Under the pieces are notes generated by a model. That model saw only the letters and a program-made list of their open reading frames with translations. It did no database searches and was not told where the DNA came from. Below, piece by piece: positions 22,815-34,960 of a stretch of DNA of 64,000 nucleotides. Every line of letters begins with the position of its first letter. Position 1 is the stretch's first letter. Source of the DNA: Isoetes taiwanensis (Eukaryota > Streptophyta > Lycopodiopsida > Isoetales > Isoetaceae); the NCBI GenBank assembly GCA_021234155.1, contig JAJEKV010000514.1:35515-99514 (forward strand). The letters are read 5' to 3'. Made by a program: the position numbers and the translations under genes.

Positions 22815-23269
22815 TCGAGCCTATATTTTCCTATCTTGGTGTAGCCCCATGGCTTCCGAGGATCCTCATGGATCATCTCTTCAAATTTCAATATTGTGCT
22901 CTTGTATTTCTAGTCCAACTTTATAGACTATTGGCCCGTGGATGGCTCCTAACACAGTTGGCAGTCACATATGGTTAGGTCTTGCAATTTGGAGTTCATT
23001 GATGTGCATGGAGCTGCTTTTTATATGCCTCTGAGTCGAGCATATATTTTCCTATCTCGGCGTAGCCCTGTGGTTTCCTAGGATCCTCATGGATCGTCTT
23101 TTCCATTTTGATATTGTGCTCTTGTATTTCTAGTCCAACTTTGTAGCTTGCTAATTCTTGGCCCGTAGATGGCTCCTAATATAGTTGACGATAACATCTT
23201 GTTTGGTCTTGCAGTTTGGAGCTCTTTATACGAGCGGTTTGCATAAGGTTGCTTTTTATACGAGCGGCC
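22815..23269 (+). repeat. 221-bp tandem repeat (two units)
   Basis: Units start TCGAGCCTATATTTTCC (22815) and TCGAGCATATATTTTCC (23036). Both contain GATCCTCATGGATC, CTTGTATTTCTAGTCCAACT and GATGGCTCCTAA in order, with indels near their ends. Function unknown. Confidence 0.8.
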
Positions 23270-23496
23270 AAGAGGGACTCATGGAGCGGTATCTTAGCGA
23301 GACGGATTTGAGCCACTGCTTGGATGGATGGCGCGATCTGACTATTGCAGTTGTTGCAGTTCGAGAGCATTATAGTATAGAGACTTTCTGAATGTTCTAT
23401 GGGCCTGAACTCATTGTACACAATTATCTTATATATCTGGTGGTCTAACTCGGGGTTGTGTTTGTTGTTTTACCCATGGATGATGATATTTGTGTA

Positions 23497-23524
23497 CTAG
23501 TAACAGTGCCCAGCGTTGCTGGGC
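23497..23524 (-). mobile_element. Helitron 3' terminus (hairpin + CTAG)
   Basis: On the minus strand a perfect 7-bp stem GCCCAGC-AAC-GCTGGGC (23524-23508) is followed after 7 bases by CTAG (23500-23497) and then T, the standard Helitron 3' end and target. It shares ACTAGTAA...GTGCCC..CGTTGC.GGGCATA with the end at 29999. The element would extend to the right; I could not find its 5' TC end. Confidence 0.6.
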
Positions 23525-23863
23525 ATAAGTTGGGAGTGTGTAAATATTTTGACCACAATAAGAAAAGCATGCAGTAATAATTCAAATTTTGTAACTTTTT
23601 GTTATAACAAAAACATCCAAAGATTTAACAGCATTTGAAAGAAACTTAGCTTCTTCATGTTAGATAGTGTTGCATCATTATATCTTAGAGCTTTTAAAAC
23701 AACGCAGTCCTTGTTCATAGCAAGCCTGGGTGTGAGTAAAGTGTTAATCTGAGCAGGTTTAGGGGTTAGGCTATAGTCAAAGTCTATCACTCTTTATGAG
23801 GTTGGGCATATGATGGGACATTGTAAATGATTAACTGGAGACATCACCCTCAGTACACATAAC

Positions 23864-24115
23864 GATCGTATCACACGGGGGGTTACTCCGGGCAGCGAGA
23901 GCTGTCGGATGGGCATATTTGCCCTTTATTCCAAGATCTGGACCATACATAGCGATCCTCGTTTGTGGGGTATGCATGTACAAGTTTTTGTATACTGTAT
24001 ATTAAGGTTTGCAAAATACTCTAAGGTTTGAGAGAATGTACTTAATGGTGTTAATGGTGTTAATGGTAGTTGTGTGTTGATTGTTATATTAAAAAAATTT
24101 TTGGGCCCTTCGGGC
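23864..24115 (-). repeat. Diverged inverted copy of the 1.5-kb element's foldback part
   Basis: The complement of this segment matches the centre of the foldback at 25.8-26.0 kb and 46.5-46.7 kb. Shared blocks include CCCCACAAACGAGGA, CAGCTCTCG and CCCGGAGT, and at its right end the GGCCC-rich hairpin (GGGCCCTTCGGGCCC here, GGCCCCGAAGGGGCC at 25577). Confidence 0.7.
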
Positions 24116-24404
24116 CCTAACTAAAGCAAACATAGGTAAATTTTATGGGCATAAATATTAATTACTAAAAAGCACAATAACATCAATAACATCATGACAA
24201 ACAAATTATTTCCATTGCAAACAACTATGAGTACATTTTGTGTAATCACCACGCCTGTCCCCTATGCCAAAAGATGCCCAGTTGAACCGGGAAAGTTGTT
24301 TACAATTTGGCATTGGCATTCCATTGTAAGTTTGAAGCACTTTCTCTGCTCCGGAATGGGTTAAACCTTGCTGAATGATTGATTTGTTTCAACAAGGCTT
24401 CCAC

Positions 24405-24586
24405 ATGCCCCAATTTATCGAATTAGATGGTCTGACAAGAGAGAAACGGAATGTAATGAATTATAAACCATCAACCTTACAATGGAACCTGATTTATCAA
24501 CCCAATTTACATACAATGCCCCAATTTATCGAATTAGATGGTCTGACAAGAGAGAAACATAATGTAATGAATTATAAACCATCAAA
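24405..24586 (+). repeat. Direct repeat, two copies of about 71 bp
   Basis: ATGCCCCAATTTATCG and the following bases through ATGAATTATAAACCATCAA occur at 24405 and 24516. This makes the protein-like duplication of the small open frame here a by-product of DNA repetition. Confidence 0.85.
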
Positions 24587-24702
24587 CTGTACACCTCGCT
24601 GCTGACTTCCAAGTCTTGAAGTTTTGTGCACTCTTGAAGAAGACCCAAAACAGTGTCTTTGGGTATAGGCATACCTGCTGCTGCATCATCTTTGAGGACA
24701 TG

Positions 24703-26193
24703 AATATGTAGCATAATAACAGGGGGTTTTCTTTGTGTTTTTGTACGCTTTTCACTAAGGTTTTCCTATGATTTCGTGATGTATTCAAATGGATGTACTA
24801 ATGCGTACATCTAGAGTGCACCATTTCTAAGCCATTGATTTTAGCCTTTTTTTTTTTCAATGGTCAACAACCAATGGCTCACAACAAAAGCCCATTTTTT
24901 GTTCGTGTGGTGCATAATGGTCAACAACCAATGGCTCACAACAAAAGCCCTCTTTTTGTGTGTGTGGTGCATAATGGGCACATGAAGGGCTTCAAGGGCG
25001 CATGTAGTGCAGTTTCCTCGCCGGCAACACATTTCTTATCATAACTTTTGATCCAGAGCTCTGTTTCAGATGATTTTTATTGCTTTGGAAAGCTCTTTCC
25101 GAGATCTTTTTGATAGTGTATGATATGGATACGTTTGGTTAAGTTATCTATGCTAAAACAGCAATTTTTCGGCCGGGTTTGGTAGGCTTTCACATCCTAC
25201 CAGCTGATTAATACAGGATTGCGCTATTGGATATTGTTTTATGGCTCATTCCGAATGAAGCTTGCAAAAAATTACCATGCATTGTTAGATTTTGAGGCAG
25301 TTATTAAGCAAATTCCAAGGCTTCTAGATCCTTGTGCTAACAAGCAGAAAAGTTTCCCACTTTGGTTTCTCACCACAAGAATCCATGGAGGCCAAAGGCT
25401 GCTGTTAAATTCCAGTTGAAAAATGCTTGTGTATGGGTGTTGCAAACTTTATGACTTTCAGACTTTATGACTTTATGGGTATATGGGTGATGAAAGCCTC
25501 AAATGAATTCTAGTTTTTTTCTGGTTTGAATTCTAAAATTTTTGTCACACCGGGGGGTGGGGGTGTGATGTCCCTAAGGCCCCGAAGGGGCCAAAAAAAA
25601 TTTTTTGCAACACAAACCATTAACATCCAACATATAAAAATTAAATCCCCCAACACATAACAACCATTGACATTAAGAACCAACACATAACTACCATTGA
25701 CATTAATTAACACAACCATTGGGTCCAACATATTTAAATTAAAATCCCCCTTAAACCCCCTTTGGTTTGGGTGCATATTCACCAGGGGGGTGACGTAGGG
25801 GCGAGAGCCCTCATAATTGTATTTTGCACGTACGAAATCAACACCATATAGTATTCCGCTTGAAATCTTATAGTATTTTGCGAATCTTGTTATACAGTAT
25901 AGCAAATTTTGTACTTGCATACTCCACAAACGAGGAACTTTACGTACGGTGTAGATTAAGGAATAAGGGGTGAATATGCCTATCCAACAGCTCTCGTTGC
26001 CCGGAGTCACCCCCCGTGTGAATATGCACCCAAACCAAAGGGGGTTTAAGGGGGATTTTAATTTAAATATGTTGGACCCAATGGTTGTGTTAATTAATGT
26101 CAATGGTAGTTATGTGTTGGTTGTTAATGTCAATGGTTGTTATGTGTTGGGGGATTTAATTTTTATATGTTGGATGTTAATGGTTTGTGTTGC
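24703..26193 (+). mobile_element. Undescribed 1.5-kb non-coding element, copy A
   Basis: Same order of parts as copy B at 45324-46900: a left end AATATGTAGCATAATAACAG; a 57-bp tandem array (two units here, from 24861) with AACAACCAATGGCTCACAAC; a unique middle with TTTTGATCCAGAGCTCTG; and a terminal foldback of about 590 bases. The foldback arms (about 25601-25793 and 25998-26193) are nearly perfect inverted copies starting GCAACACAAACCATTAACAT. There is no coding capacity. Copy B ends precisely where host-gene sequence resumes, so the foldback is the true right end. No clear target duplication is visible here. The ends match no class I can name. Confidence 0.75.
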
Positions 26194-27683
26194 TCCGTCC
26201 TTAGCAATCTCTGTTGATAACAACAAATAGACATTCTAACTTGAACAAAATTGTATAGGAAAAAAATGCACCCACGATGAAAATATCTAGCATTATAAAG
26301 TGCCCATGAGGCACTTGACACAAAACAGCAAGGCAGAAAGAAAAACCTTGGCCGAAATCTTTGTCTCACACGTCCATCGGGTCAGGTGCATTGTATGGCC
26401 ATCTGAAAAAGAGCCAATTATCAGCTTCATTATGGCATATGAATTGCATCCAAATAAAGCATATTATATTGATGTACCAGCGAAATGCAAGACTCATAAT
26501 CCTCCTACTTTAGATTGTCAGATGTTGACCCATTTAATAATCCATTTATGCATGTTGCGCAAACGGTAACTAGCAAATCGTTTGCATCCTAATAATGGTC
26601 ATAAACCAAGTTTGCATGTTGTTTCAAGGATAGGGCCCTTCATTTTGCAAGACAAGTAAACTCATACCATGTGCAATGGAAGTATAACATGGTTACCTTT
26701 TCTGCACTTCTTTATCAATAAAGAAGTTCTACAAGCTTCACTTATAGATGTTCTTTGTATTTTCTCACGCGATCTATAGTAGACAAAGCATGACCTCTGC
26801 ATTCTTTGGAATATTAAAAGATGCTCCTTTACTCAAATCCTCTCCGAAACATATTACCAAAAGCTGTATGTGGAAACGATGGTACCCACTTATACACACT
26901 CGTTATTTAACAGTTCATGCTTCAATTGGATGAGACTAAGCAAAATGGCTGTCAATTTCGCATCTCCAAGAAACAAGTTGTTGGATCATTTCGTCTCGCG
27001 TTTAGTGTTCACGGACACCGTCCTTTTTCGCCTATTATTTTATGAACGGAATAGTTTTCCAAACCCAATGGGCAAAACTGATGAGCCGCAAGCATTGGCA
27101 CAAAAAAGTAAGATCCTAAACCTAAGACAGGATCGAAAGAGCCCAATGCGCGTTTTATGTTGCACGGGAAATGCTTAAGAGAAGAGAAAATAATGGGCAA
27201 AGCTACTAACCTCATCATCTTCTTTGTCCTGGTAGCCTAGCTCCATGGTAACCCCAGAAATCAAGCACTTTGGGCGCAGGCAGGATCACCTCGCCGCTGC
27301 AGTTTAGAGCCTATGCAAAAGCATTCAAGGAATGCCAATGCAAGCTACATCCCCCTCGATTTTGAGGTCTAAACTGAGGTTTCCCGCAACCAGATCAAGG
27401 ATTTGAAGTATGTATATAGAAAACGACCATACAATCCAAGCTGCTGATTCTCTGACCATGGCTTTAACATTTGTGTATTCTCTTCTAACGAATCGGACCC
27501 TGCTCATTTCTGCCTGCCTCTGTTCAGCTTCAGCTTCTCAAAAACAGTAAACGGGGCTCAGCATGTTCGAACCCTGCAGCATTGTATTGCTTTCGATTCT
27601 TGCCTTCTTTCTTCTAACTCTAAAATAACCCTAAAACATGATGGCACGATGCTTGCATGCAAAACCCTGAAAATGGCAACTAA
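26194..27683. other. No gene recognised
   Basis: A minus-strand stretch near 27220-27300 reads like a first exon (MELGYQDKEDDE followed by GTTAGT) or, in another frame, SGEVILPAPKVLDFWGYHG. I could not match either to a family and record it only as a possibility. Confidence 0.3.
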
Positions 27684-27880
27684 CAAAAAGAGGGCTTTTG
27701 TTATGAGCCCTTGGATGTTGGACCATTGAAAAAAAAAAGCTAAATCAACGACTAAGAAATGGTGCACTCTAGATATACGCATTAGTACATCCATTCGAAT
27801 ACGCCATGAAATCTTAGGAAAACCTTTGTGAAAAGCGTACAAAAACACAAAGAAAACCCCCTGTTATTATGCTACATATT
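27684..27880 (-). mobile_element. Partial copy C of the 1.5-kb element
   Basis: This is the reverse complement of the first 200 bases of copies A and B, from the left terminus (GCTACATATT, 27871-27880) into the first 57-bp unit. The rest is missing. It confirms the same left terminus at a third site. Confidence 0.8.
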
Positions 27881-29998
27881 GGTCCAAACTTTTCTAGCCT
27901 TACATTTGAATATTATGGTCCAATCTTTTCAAGCTTTCTTTACCTAGGCAAAGTTGGAAACCACTTAGTGATACAACCAATTGCCTTACATTTGGATATT
28001 ATGTCCAATTCGAGCATTGTTTATCTAGGCAAAGTTGGAAACATGTTAATGATAAAACCAAGTCACCGTTTGTGACTTGGAATGTTAACCCATATTTTGT
28101 AATAGTGATGGAATGTTGTATCTTTTTTATGTTCTCATCTTCTCTACCTTGTCCATGGCACATCTTGCTACCATAGCACTCCATGATTTGATATTATGGG
28201 ACAAATGGCAAGCATCCTTTATATTCCCGCATCAACAATAAATAAACAATCTATTCAACTAAATATGTTACAATATGTCATCCAATCTTTCACATGCAAC
28301 CTTTAAGCAACTTGTGTTCTTAAAAAAAAAAGCACTTTATGCTTACAATTATCAATTGCGCGTGGCAATGGTAAGGACAGATGTAAAATGTTAATAAATT
28401 ATCAGAAGCCCCTATATTTAAACTATAGTACCATATGCAAAAGACTACTATATTATGAGGAACACCTATATTCAAACTATAGTACCTTTGAGAATAATAT
28501 GTTGATGCATTCCAGAACCAACACCAAGGCTAGGCGTTTCTTTGCTTTTTTTATGCAAGCTCACACAATGTGCATATCTTTCTTATACAACATGCATATC
28601 TTTGATGCCATCTGTTCCATTTCTCTCATAAAACACACATCAGTGGTATGGATTCAGTACCCTGCAAGTGGTATGGATTCAGTACCCTACGACGTGACTC
28701 GTGTGAAGTATTTACATGCATGCAATAGACGGGCACTCAATTTTGACAGCCAATGGTATAAGATGCTCTAGAAATAGCTATGGGTCTTGCCTTGATCGCT
28801 GAAAGAGATACTTTTAAGTTGCATAGTTTGTCGAAGAAGATAGTAACGTCTTATAAGTTTCCATGTAAATATTCAATAATGCATGCCCAAAGTTGGTCGA
28901 AGAAGATAGTAACATCCTACAAGTTTCCATGTAAATATTCAGTAATGCATGCCCAAAGTTCCAAATGGTTTTTTTAATGTCTGCATTGATATAGGCATAT
29001 AGAACCTTATCATATGTATTGCTATGGATATATTGAACCTTGTTGCATTACAACCAAAACTTCCATGGGTTGCAAACTGGTCTATTGTTTTCAGTATATC
29101 TTTGAATAAGATTATCACAACTTTCTTACTCAAATTGCTAAGGATTATGAATGCACTCTAACATTTAAGCCACTAATCTCTGATCTCATGATTCTTCAAA
29201 CTTCAGCAAGCCAACAAATTCTTTATGGATTCTATCATCAGAATAGTAAGATTCCTCTGCCATTAATCATTCTTCTAAATACTTGTAATTGTCCCTTCAA
29301 AAATGCAAGGCACATCAATTTTTTGCACAATATGAGGATTTCATAGGCATGATGGCCGAATTACCTGCCAAGGAAATCCATAACAGTCATCTCGAGGCTC
29401 TACATCATAAAAAAAACCGTCCATCTGAAGTATTATAAACCAGCAAATTGTTAGAATGAGTTGTCTTTTTCCAAATTCATTGAAGGAGTTGTCAGAATGA
29501 GTTGTCCTTTTCTAAATTCATAGAAAAAAGGACCGTAGACAACAAGATTGTCAAGCCAACCCAAACAAAGATACTTCAACAAACAAGGTGCTGCGCACGA
29601 CGGGTTGCCCTCCGGTGGCCCAAAAGCGTGTTTTCATGTTTCTTGTTGTCGTTTCGTTTTCATGGTTCTTGTTAGATCATTTCATGTGTCAAGGCTTATT
29701 AATGGTTTGAATGGGGGCTTTGTTTTGTGTTGTTTTGTTTTGTTTTGTTTATGAATTGTATATGGACCAAGAAGAGGCTTGCGAAGCTCAGTGCCTAGAC
29801 CATTGGGATTGACGTGATTATGTTCTTTGTCTAAAACACATTAGCCATTCATGAAGAATGCTTTGTGTAGTTACATCAGTAATGGAAATTGTACAGGCCC
29901 TGTATGAATACATGTTGTTATTTTCATAGTGAATGTATACAAATGTTAAGAATAGAATACCCAGTGGTAAAAAAGAGCCAATTCGTGCTTTGGTAATA
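27881..29998. repeat. Gene-free region with short tandem repeats
   Basis: Tandem pairs: a 25-bp unit at 28642-28690 (AGTGGTATGGATTCAGTACC) and a 66-bp unit at 28826-28960 (TCGAAGAAGATAGTAAC...GCATGCCCAAAG). CTAGGCAAAGTTGGAAA occurs at about 27946 and 28026. A TTTTG run lies near 29730. No gene seen. Confidence 0.6.
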
Positions 29999-31019
29999 CT
30001 AGTAATGGGTGCCCGACGTTGCCGGGCATAGATACATTTGTATTGTAAATACAGTAGCCGTAAATTCGGAGCCAATACCAGCGAGGAGGCATACCAGACA
30101 TCCAGCCAACCTGCAGGCTATAACATAATAAATAGTATTACACATAACAATTGGAATGTCAAACCATAACCAAGAGAAAGTATAACAAATCATTTAAGCA
30201 CTTGAGATTATTATTAATATTCTAATGCATCCTTCTTTTTTTCACATGAATCCATTGATTTAGTAATGCTCCACTCAAGAAAGTGTTGATTCAAGGAAAA
30301 AAAGAATTTGAAAAGTTCAAAAAAATTCTTATCATGGACATCTTGACATTGGTGTCTTGACGTTGGTGTCCTCGATAACATCTAAACTCAAAACGTACCT
30401 TCAAATAAAGCAATCAGAACATACCTTTTAAGTGCCTAAAAATAGAACACCATTCCCAGTAAACATGCAGTATGGGCAAGTTCCTAAAATTAGAGCAAAG
30501 TTGCTAGTAACTATGCGGCATGCGCAACCAGATCCGCCGACCTTCCTCTACATAATGAATTGAAGAGAGACTATTTCCTTCGCGCAGCAAGAACTTACAA
30601 TTTTGATTAGTTCAAAGAGAGCCACATAGCCTTAGCCTTTTGACTTAGCTAAATATGGACTTATTTTTCCAAAATAGATACCCTCTTTTACTCATTCTAA
30701 CACATCACCGCTAACATGCATCTACAATTTAGATTTATGAAATTTCGTAAAGCATGTCTTTTCTTTCAGAGCAAATGACCAGTATATTTAGATAACTTCC
30801 ATGTACACTACAAAGAGAAATATTTAAGACAGCTAGAGAGAAAAATAGAATGATACCATTGAAGCACATTACAGTATTGCTAAATGTTTTGTACGTCTAG
30901 TTTTCTATGAAGACAAGCCTCTTCTAGCTTTATATTAGGACGACTAGCCTTCTCTGGCTTTATATTAGTGACGCACTATAGATCACAGACCAAATATACA
31001 ATGCCCAAAAACAAGAATA

Positions 31020-31800
31020 CCTCTCTGTCAGGAACTTTCATAGGTTACTGTCATTAAATGGCCTTCAAACTTAACAAGGCGAGCCACCACTGGCAAAACA
31101 TCACATCCAGAAAATGAAGGATCCTGATCTTCCATGACATGAGACTGTACATTGTGTAATATGTAAATAACAGTCCAGCACATTTATTCCAACGCTTGAA
31201 AACTGGCATGGAAAATTCTTCCTGCTGTTACCTGTCAGCTATTGACAATCACTAAAGCTGTCTCCTCAGAAAGCCAGCCTGGTGCATATTTCCCCCAATA
31301 CATCTTCATATCATAGTGTGGCTCCCCTATAGTATTTGAATTAGAAGTTAACATATGGAACATTGCCTTGCCCACATATCATACGTTGGAACAGATTCCA
31401 ACTTCTTTTGCCAATGTTGTTCCCGAAAGCAAGGATTAACTCCATTCCTTTAAAAAAGATAATCCAAGCATTGCATCTTCATAATCCTCGTTGCCATTTG
31501 ATATAGCTAAAAGTGTTTTTGCCATGCATCAGAAAACTGACAACGTCGTGCATGGCAGCACCTCCTCCATTAAGCATAGAGCGAGCTTGAACTGACAAAA
31601 AGATAGCACCTTCAAGACTCCATATACAGATATGCAACGATCATCACTTTTGACACTATCAAATTGCTGCCAAGAAACAAGAGATGCCAGAACAGTATCT
31701 GGAACTTTAATTTGCCCATCCTGTGGCAGCCAAAGATGTAGGCCATTAACTGTGTAGCTTGAAGGCCTTACAATAACCAAAAAGTGAGCCAAGAAAAAAC
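31020..31800 (-). other. Possible exons of an unrecognised gene inside the Helitron
   Basis: Minus-strand stretches read as plausible protein: NGLHLWLPQDGQIKVPDTV (about 31740-31685), HYDMKMYWGKYAPGWLSEE (about 31315-31260) and SFSGCDVLPVVARLVKFEGH (about 31120-31060). They are interrupted by stops and intron-like AT-rich gaps. I do not recognise the family. They may be a fourth captured gene. Confidence 0.35.
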
Positions 31801-31939
31801 AACAGAGGAATGCCTTACCAGAATCACAGGCCTTATCCTAACCTCTGAACTGCAACCCAGACTTCTTTCTAAAGCAAAATCGTAAGCAAACATTATGGCA
31901 ATCCAGAAATTTGTCTAACTTTAACACGAACATTTACCC

Positions 31940-32185
31940 TCACCTCACTTCCTCCAAATGGTGAGCCCCCATTGCCTCCCAATCATGATCCCTCTCTTCG
32001 TAATGCTGCTGTGACATGACCACCGGACCTCGAACTGCGGCGAGAGTGGAGGCATACCAAGGCTCGTGGCTATCAAAATGAGAAGGCATCGCAGATTTAT
32101 CCATATGGACAATGTAGCTTCTGCCGGCGTCATTAGCATGGACTGCAAGCAAAAAGAAGAGCAACGCCGCGAGTGGCACAGCCAT
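31940..32185 (-). pseudogene. Subtilisin-like protease, 5' fragment
   Basis: From the ATG at 32185 the sequence reads MAVPLAALLFFLLAVHA, a signal peptide, then the start of the I9 propeptide inhibitor domain (SYIVHMDKSAMPSHFDSHEP, WYASTLAAV). Plant subtilases are secreted serine proteases of more than 700 aa. Only about 80 codons remain, without the peptidase domain, before an in-frame stop at 31940. The codon at 32197 is TTG and in frame, possibly a mutated original start. A TATAAG box lies about 35 bases upstream (near 32220), so the captured piece may include its core promoter. Confidence 0.82.
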
Positions 32186-32508
32186 AGCCGAAGCCAAAGT
32201 CCTAAAGGGGGGGCTCTGTGCTTATATCCAGATGGAGATGCATGCGCTCTGCTACGTGGAGAATTGGATTTTATGTAACCCACTTGACCGAAATTTCACT
32301 TGTCTATGAAACAACAGTGTAATAGATTGATAAAGAGCAATTGTCGTCAAGTCCAAAATCCTTGAAAAATCATAGGCTTCACAAGCCTTACACCATTATT
32401 TACACAAGTTGCAAAGAATATTTACAACACAAACCAAGAATTCAACAAAGTAAATTGTCCAATAAAACTCTATTCAACAGCCCTATGCCATAACTATATA
32501 CTTTGAAT

Positions 32509-33168
32509 TTATGCCACTGCAACTTCTTTGTTTCCTGTACTCTCTGAAGAAATGTTGCTGGCATGCTCTAGAGAACCATCTTCAATTTGTACCACCTTAA
32601 CATCAGGTTTCTTTATGGCTAAATCCTCAGAAGATTCAGATCTTGCACTTGAACAACTTTCACATGAGAATCTGCCTCATTTCCCTTGTCTGTAACAGCA
32701 GGTTTCATATCGTTTAAGCTTTTCGCACCTGCTTCCTCCATTTCAGGATGCAAACTCCTTGGGATATTATCTCCACTTTTCTCATGTTCCTCAACTTGAG
32801 GGTGCACTTTAGGGGTTGGGGATGTGGCCTCTTCACCTGCTGCCTCTGGATTCTCAACTGAACGTTGAGTAGACTGCATGCTGCCTTCATCAGGCGCAAT
32901 TTCTCTCTCACCTTTTTCATTTTCATCCTTCGCCGTATCTTTTTCCTCTGTTGCATCTTTCTCCTTACTTAAACCGATTACCTGACCAACTTTAGCATAC
33001 TTCCCAACAAATTTACTCTCCCAGTCATTTAGGACTTCGAGTTCTTGTGTGCTCAGACCTTCCAAATTACCAGTTAAATCCTTCTCCTCGAACGACATTT
33101 TTGCCAAAGCACGACTAGCATCTCTTCCAGCAAAAGCTGCATATGGGCCTCCTGGTCCATAGAATCTT
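32509..33168 (-). pseudogene. Membrane steroid-binding protein (MAPR family), last exon only
   Basis: After the acceptor TTGCAG (33169-33174) the exon begins RFYGPGGPYAAFAGRDASRA and continues ALAKMSFEEKDL and WESKFVGKYAKVG. This is the C-terminal half of the cytochrome b5-like haem/steroid-binding domain of plant MSBP/MAPR proteins. A long Glu/Lys/Ser-rich tail follows, as in plant MSBPs. The membrane anchor and first half of the domain are missing. A frameshift near 32650-32670 leads to an early stop at 32619; in the other frame the tail continues to TGNKEVAVA and a stop at 32509. Confidence 0.88.
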
Positions 33169-33450
33169 CTGCAACAATAACCATATTATGCTTTAGGAAG
33201 ACCCCCTAGACAAGAATGTTTTACTAATGGCTGACTAGGGAAAACAACATTTTCAACAAAAAGGCATGATTCCACCATAACCTAATCTAGAACAGCAGAA
33301 GACCAAAAAACTAATGAGACAATAATTAAAAGGTCTCTACAAGCCTAGAATAACAATCACCATCTTCACAATGGTCTTTAAGCTGTACTAAAAGCCTTAG
33401 GCAATGCAGAAGAATAGATATAGTTACCACCATACACATTAGTTGCTTAC

Positions 33451-34960
33451 CTGGCATACATGAGGAGCACCTAGAATATCTGTATGTGAAGATGTTTTCT
33501 TTTGACCAGGAAAGAGGTACATCTTTAAGATAGAATGCTTCTCCAAAACGGCACCATTCCTGGACCTGCATTGCGGAACATTTATCAATTATTGTATCAA
33601 GTTGTCTCTTGGCTTAGCAACCACCCTGTTATCAGCACAAGAGATAAAATCAGTACATGATTTAATGTTTTCCATCAATTGAAATACACCCACTTTTATT
33701 CAAGCTGATATAAGACTGACACACAAGAATATGCATCCATAACAGTTGCTATTTGTCTAAAGCAAATCTTCTAACATGCGAATAAGGCTTCTTATTACAG
33801 TATATTCCCCTCTCCGTAATGATTCTTCAGAATCTGGAGCTTCCTCAATTGCATCGTCAGAGTACTCAAGAAAGAGTCCAGAAGAAAGTGTCCTTTGAAT
33901 TCCTGCATGTTGAAAATATGTGCTGCTTTCCCATTTTTAGTTGCAATGAGTAAGCTCATTGACAAAGAACTTTTCGGACAGTTTTGCCCATACTACCTAG
34001 ACTCTTATGCAAGCAAACATTTCACTTCATTACATTCCAGTTTTTTTTTTTACTAGAGAAATTATTTATGCTTGATATGGTTTAGGATGGTGTGGAGAGA
34101 GAAGCATCTTCTTTCATGTAAATGTAAATTCATGAATAAGTGCAACTATTTGTGCTGCTTGCTTAATCAATAGGGGCAAGTCCATAATAAGGATGAAAAA
34201 CCTGGTGATAATATGACATTTACATCTTCGAACATCATTATATGATGGAAAGCATTCACACGTTCTATTTTAAGGTTCCTGTCAAATTTTGAGATCTATT
34301 ACCAGCAGGTCCTGTTCGTCTGAGATGTGTAATGGTCGCAATCACCATGCCAGTGGTCGTCCTACCACGGCCCATAAGGCAATTGAAAACACAAGCTGTA
34401 TCTGAATCCACCTTTGACATGTGTTCCACCTAAACAATTTGTAGATACACATTATGATCCTTAACAACAACAAAATAACAAGAATATTCAGTGACACTTT
34501 CCAATACACTAATTCCTTCGGTCTACATTGCTTTTATGTTTTATCTCAAACATAGCCAGAGAAACAAATTACCAATAAGTCAAAATCAGTTTCCTTGGGA
34601 GCTTTCTCATCGGTGATGGGTAGGCGTTCATATTCAACTTTATAACCTTCTGTTGCCAAACGTTCATACAGCTGCATCAGAACATGAGGAGGTGTATAGA
34701 GCCATTTTAAACTAATCTGCTCTCATAGATAATGTAAAACCTATATTTACCTCTAGCGGAGTCTGCACAAAAAACTCGCTAACATTCTCCCATTGGTCAA
34801 GGATCTGACCATCTGGCTTCTCGTCACACACCATTGACACCAATGTCTTTAAAACAGAGAGAAAAAATTCAACACAAATGGCAGCATACCTAGAAGCCTC
34901 CTTTAAAACATCACTCTTCAATCGAGCTTCCATGTCCTCCAACCTTATCCTATTTATTCC
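33451..34960 (-). pseudogene. Paladin-like phosphatase, five internal exons
   Basis: Exons by splice signals: 34751-34960 (LEDMEARLKSDVLKEA), 34573-34671 (YERLPITDEKAPKETDFD), 34303-34429 (CVFNCLMGRGRTTTGMVIA, the Cys-x5-Arg phosphatase loop), about 33780-33902 (SSGLFLEYSDDAIEEAPDSE) and 33451-33565 (RNGAVLEKHSILKMYLFPGQ). Order and wording match plant paladin, a large cytosolic protein with repeated PTP-like loops. Loop residues Cys and Arg are present. The exon near 33780 lacks a donor and reads into a stop, one exon between it and 33565 appears lost, and both ends of the gene are absent. The fragment keeps introns, so capture was from DNA, not RNA. Confidence 0.88.

Noticed and set aside
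24835-25044. Small open frame with repeated NGQQPMAHNKSP peptide
   Set aside because: It is the translation of the 57-bp tandem units; the same occurs at 45456-45713.
25970-26230. Open frames giving MLDPMVVLINVNGSY on both sides of 25.5-26.2 kb
   Set aside because: The same peptide appears on opposite strands because the DNA is a foldback; it also recurs at 46.2-46.9 kb. This is non-coding repeat.
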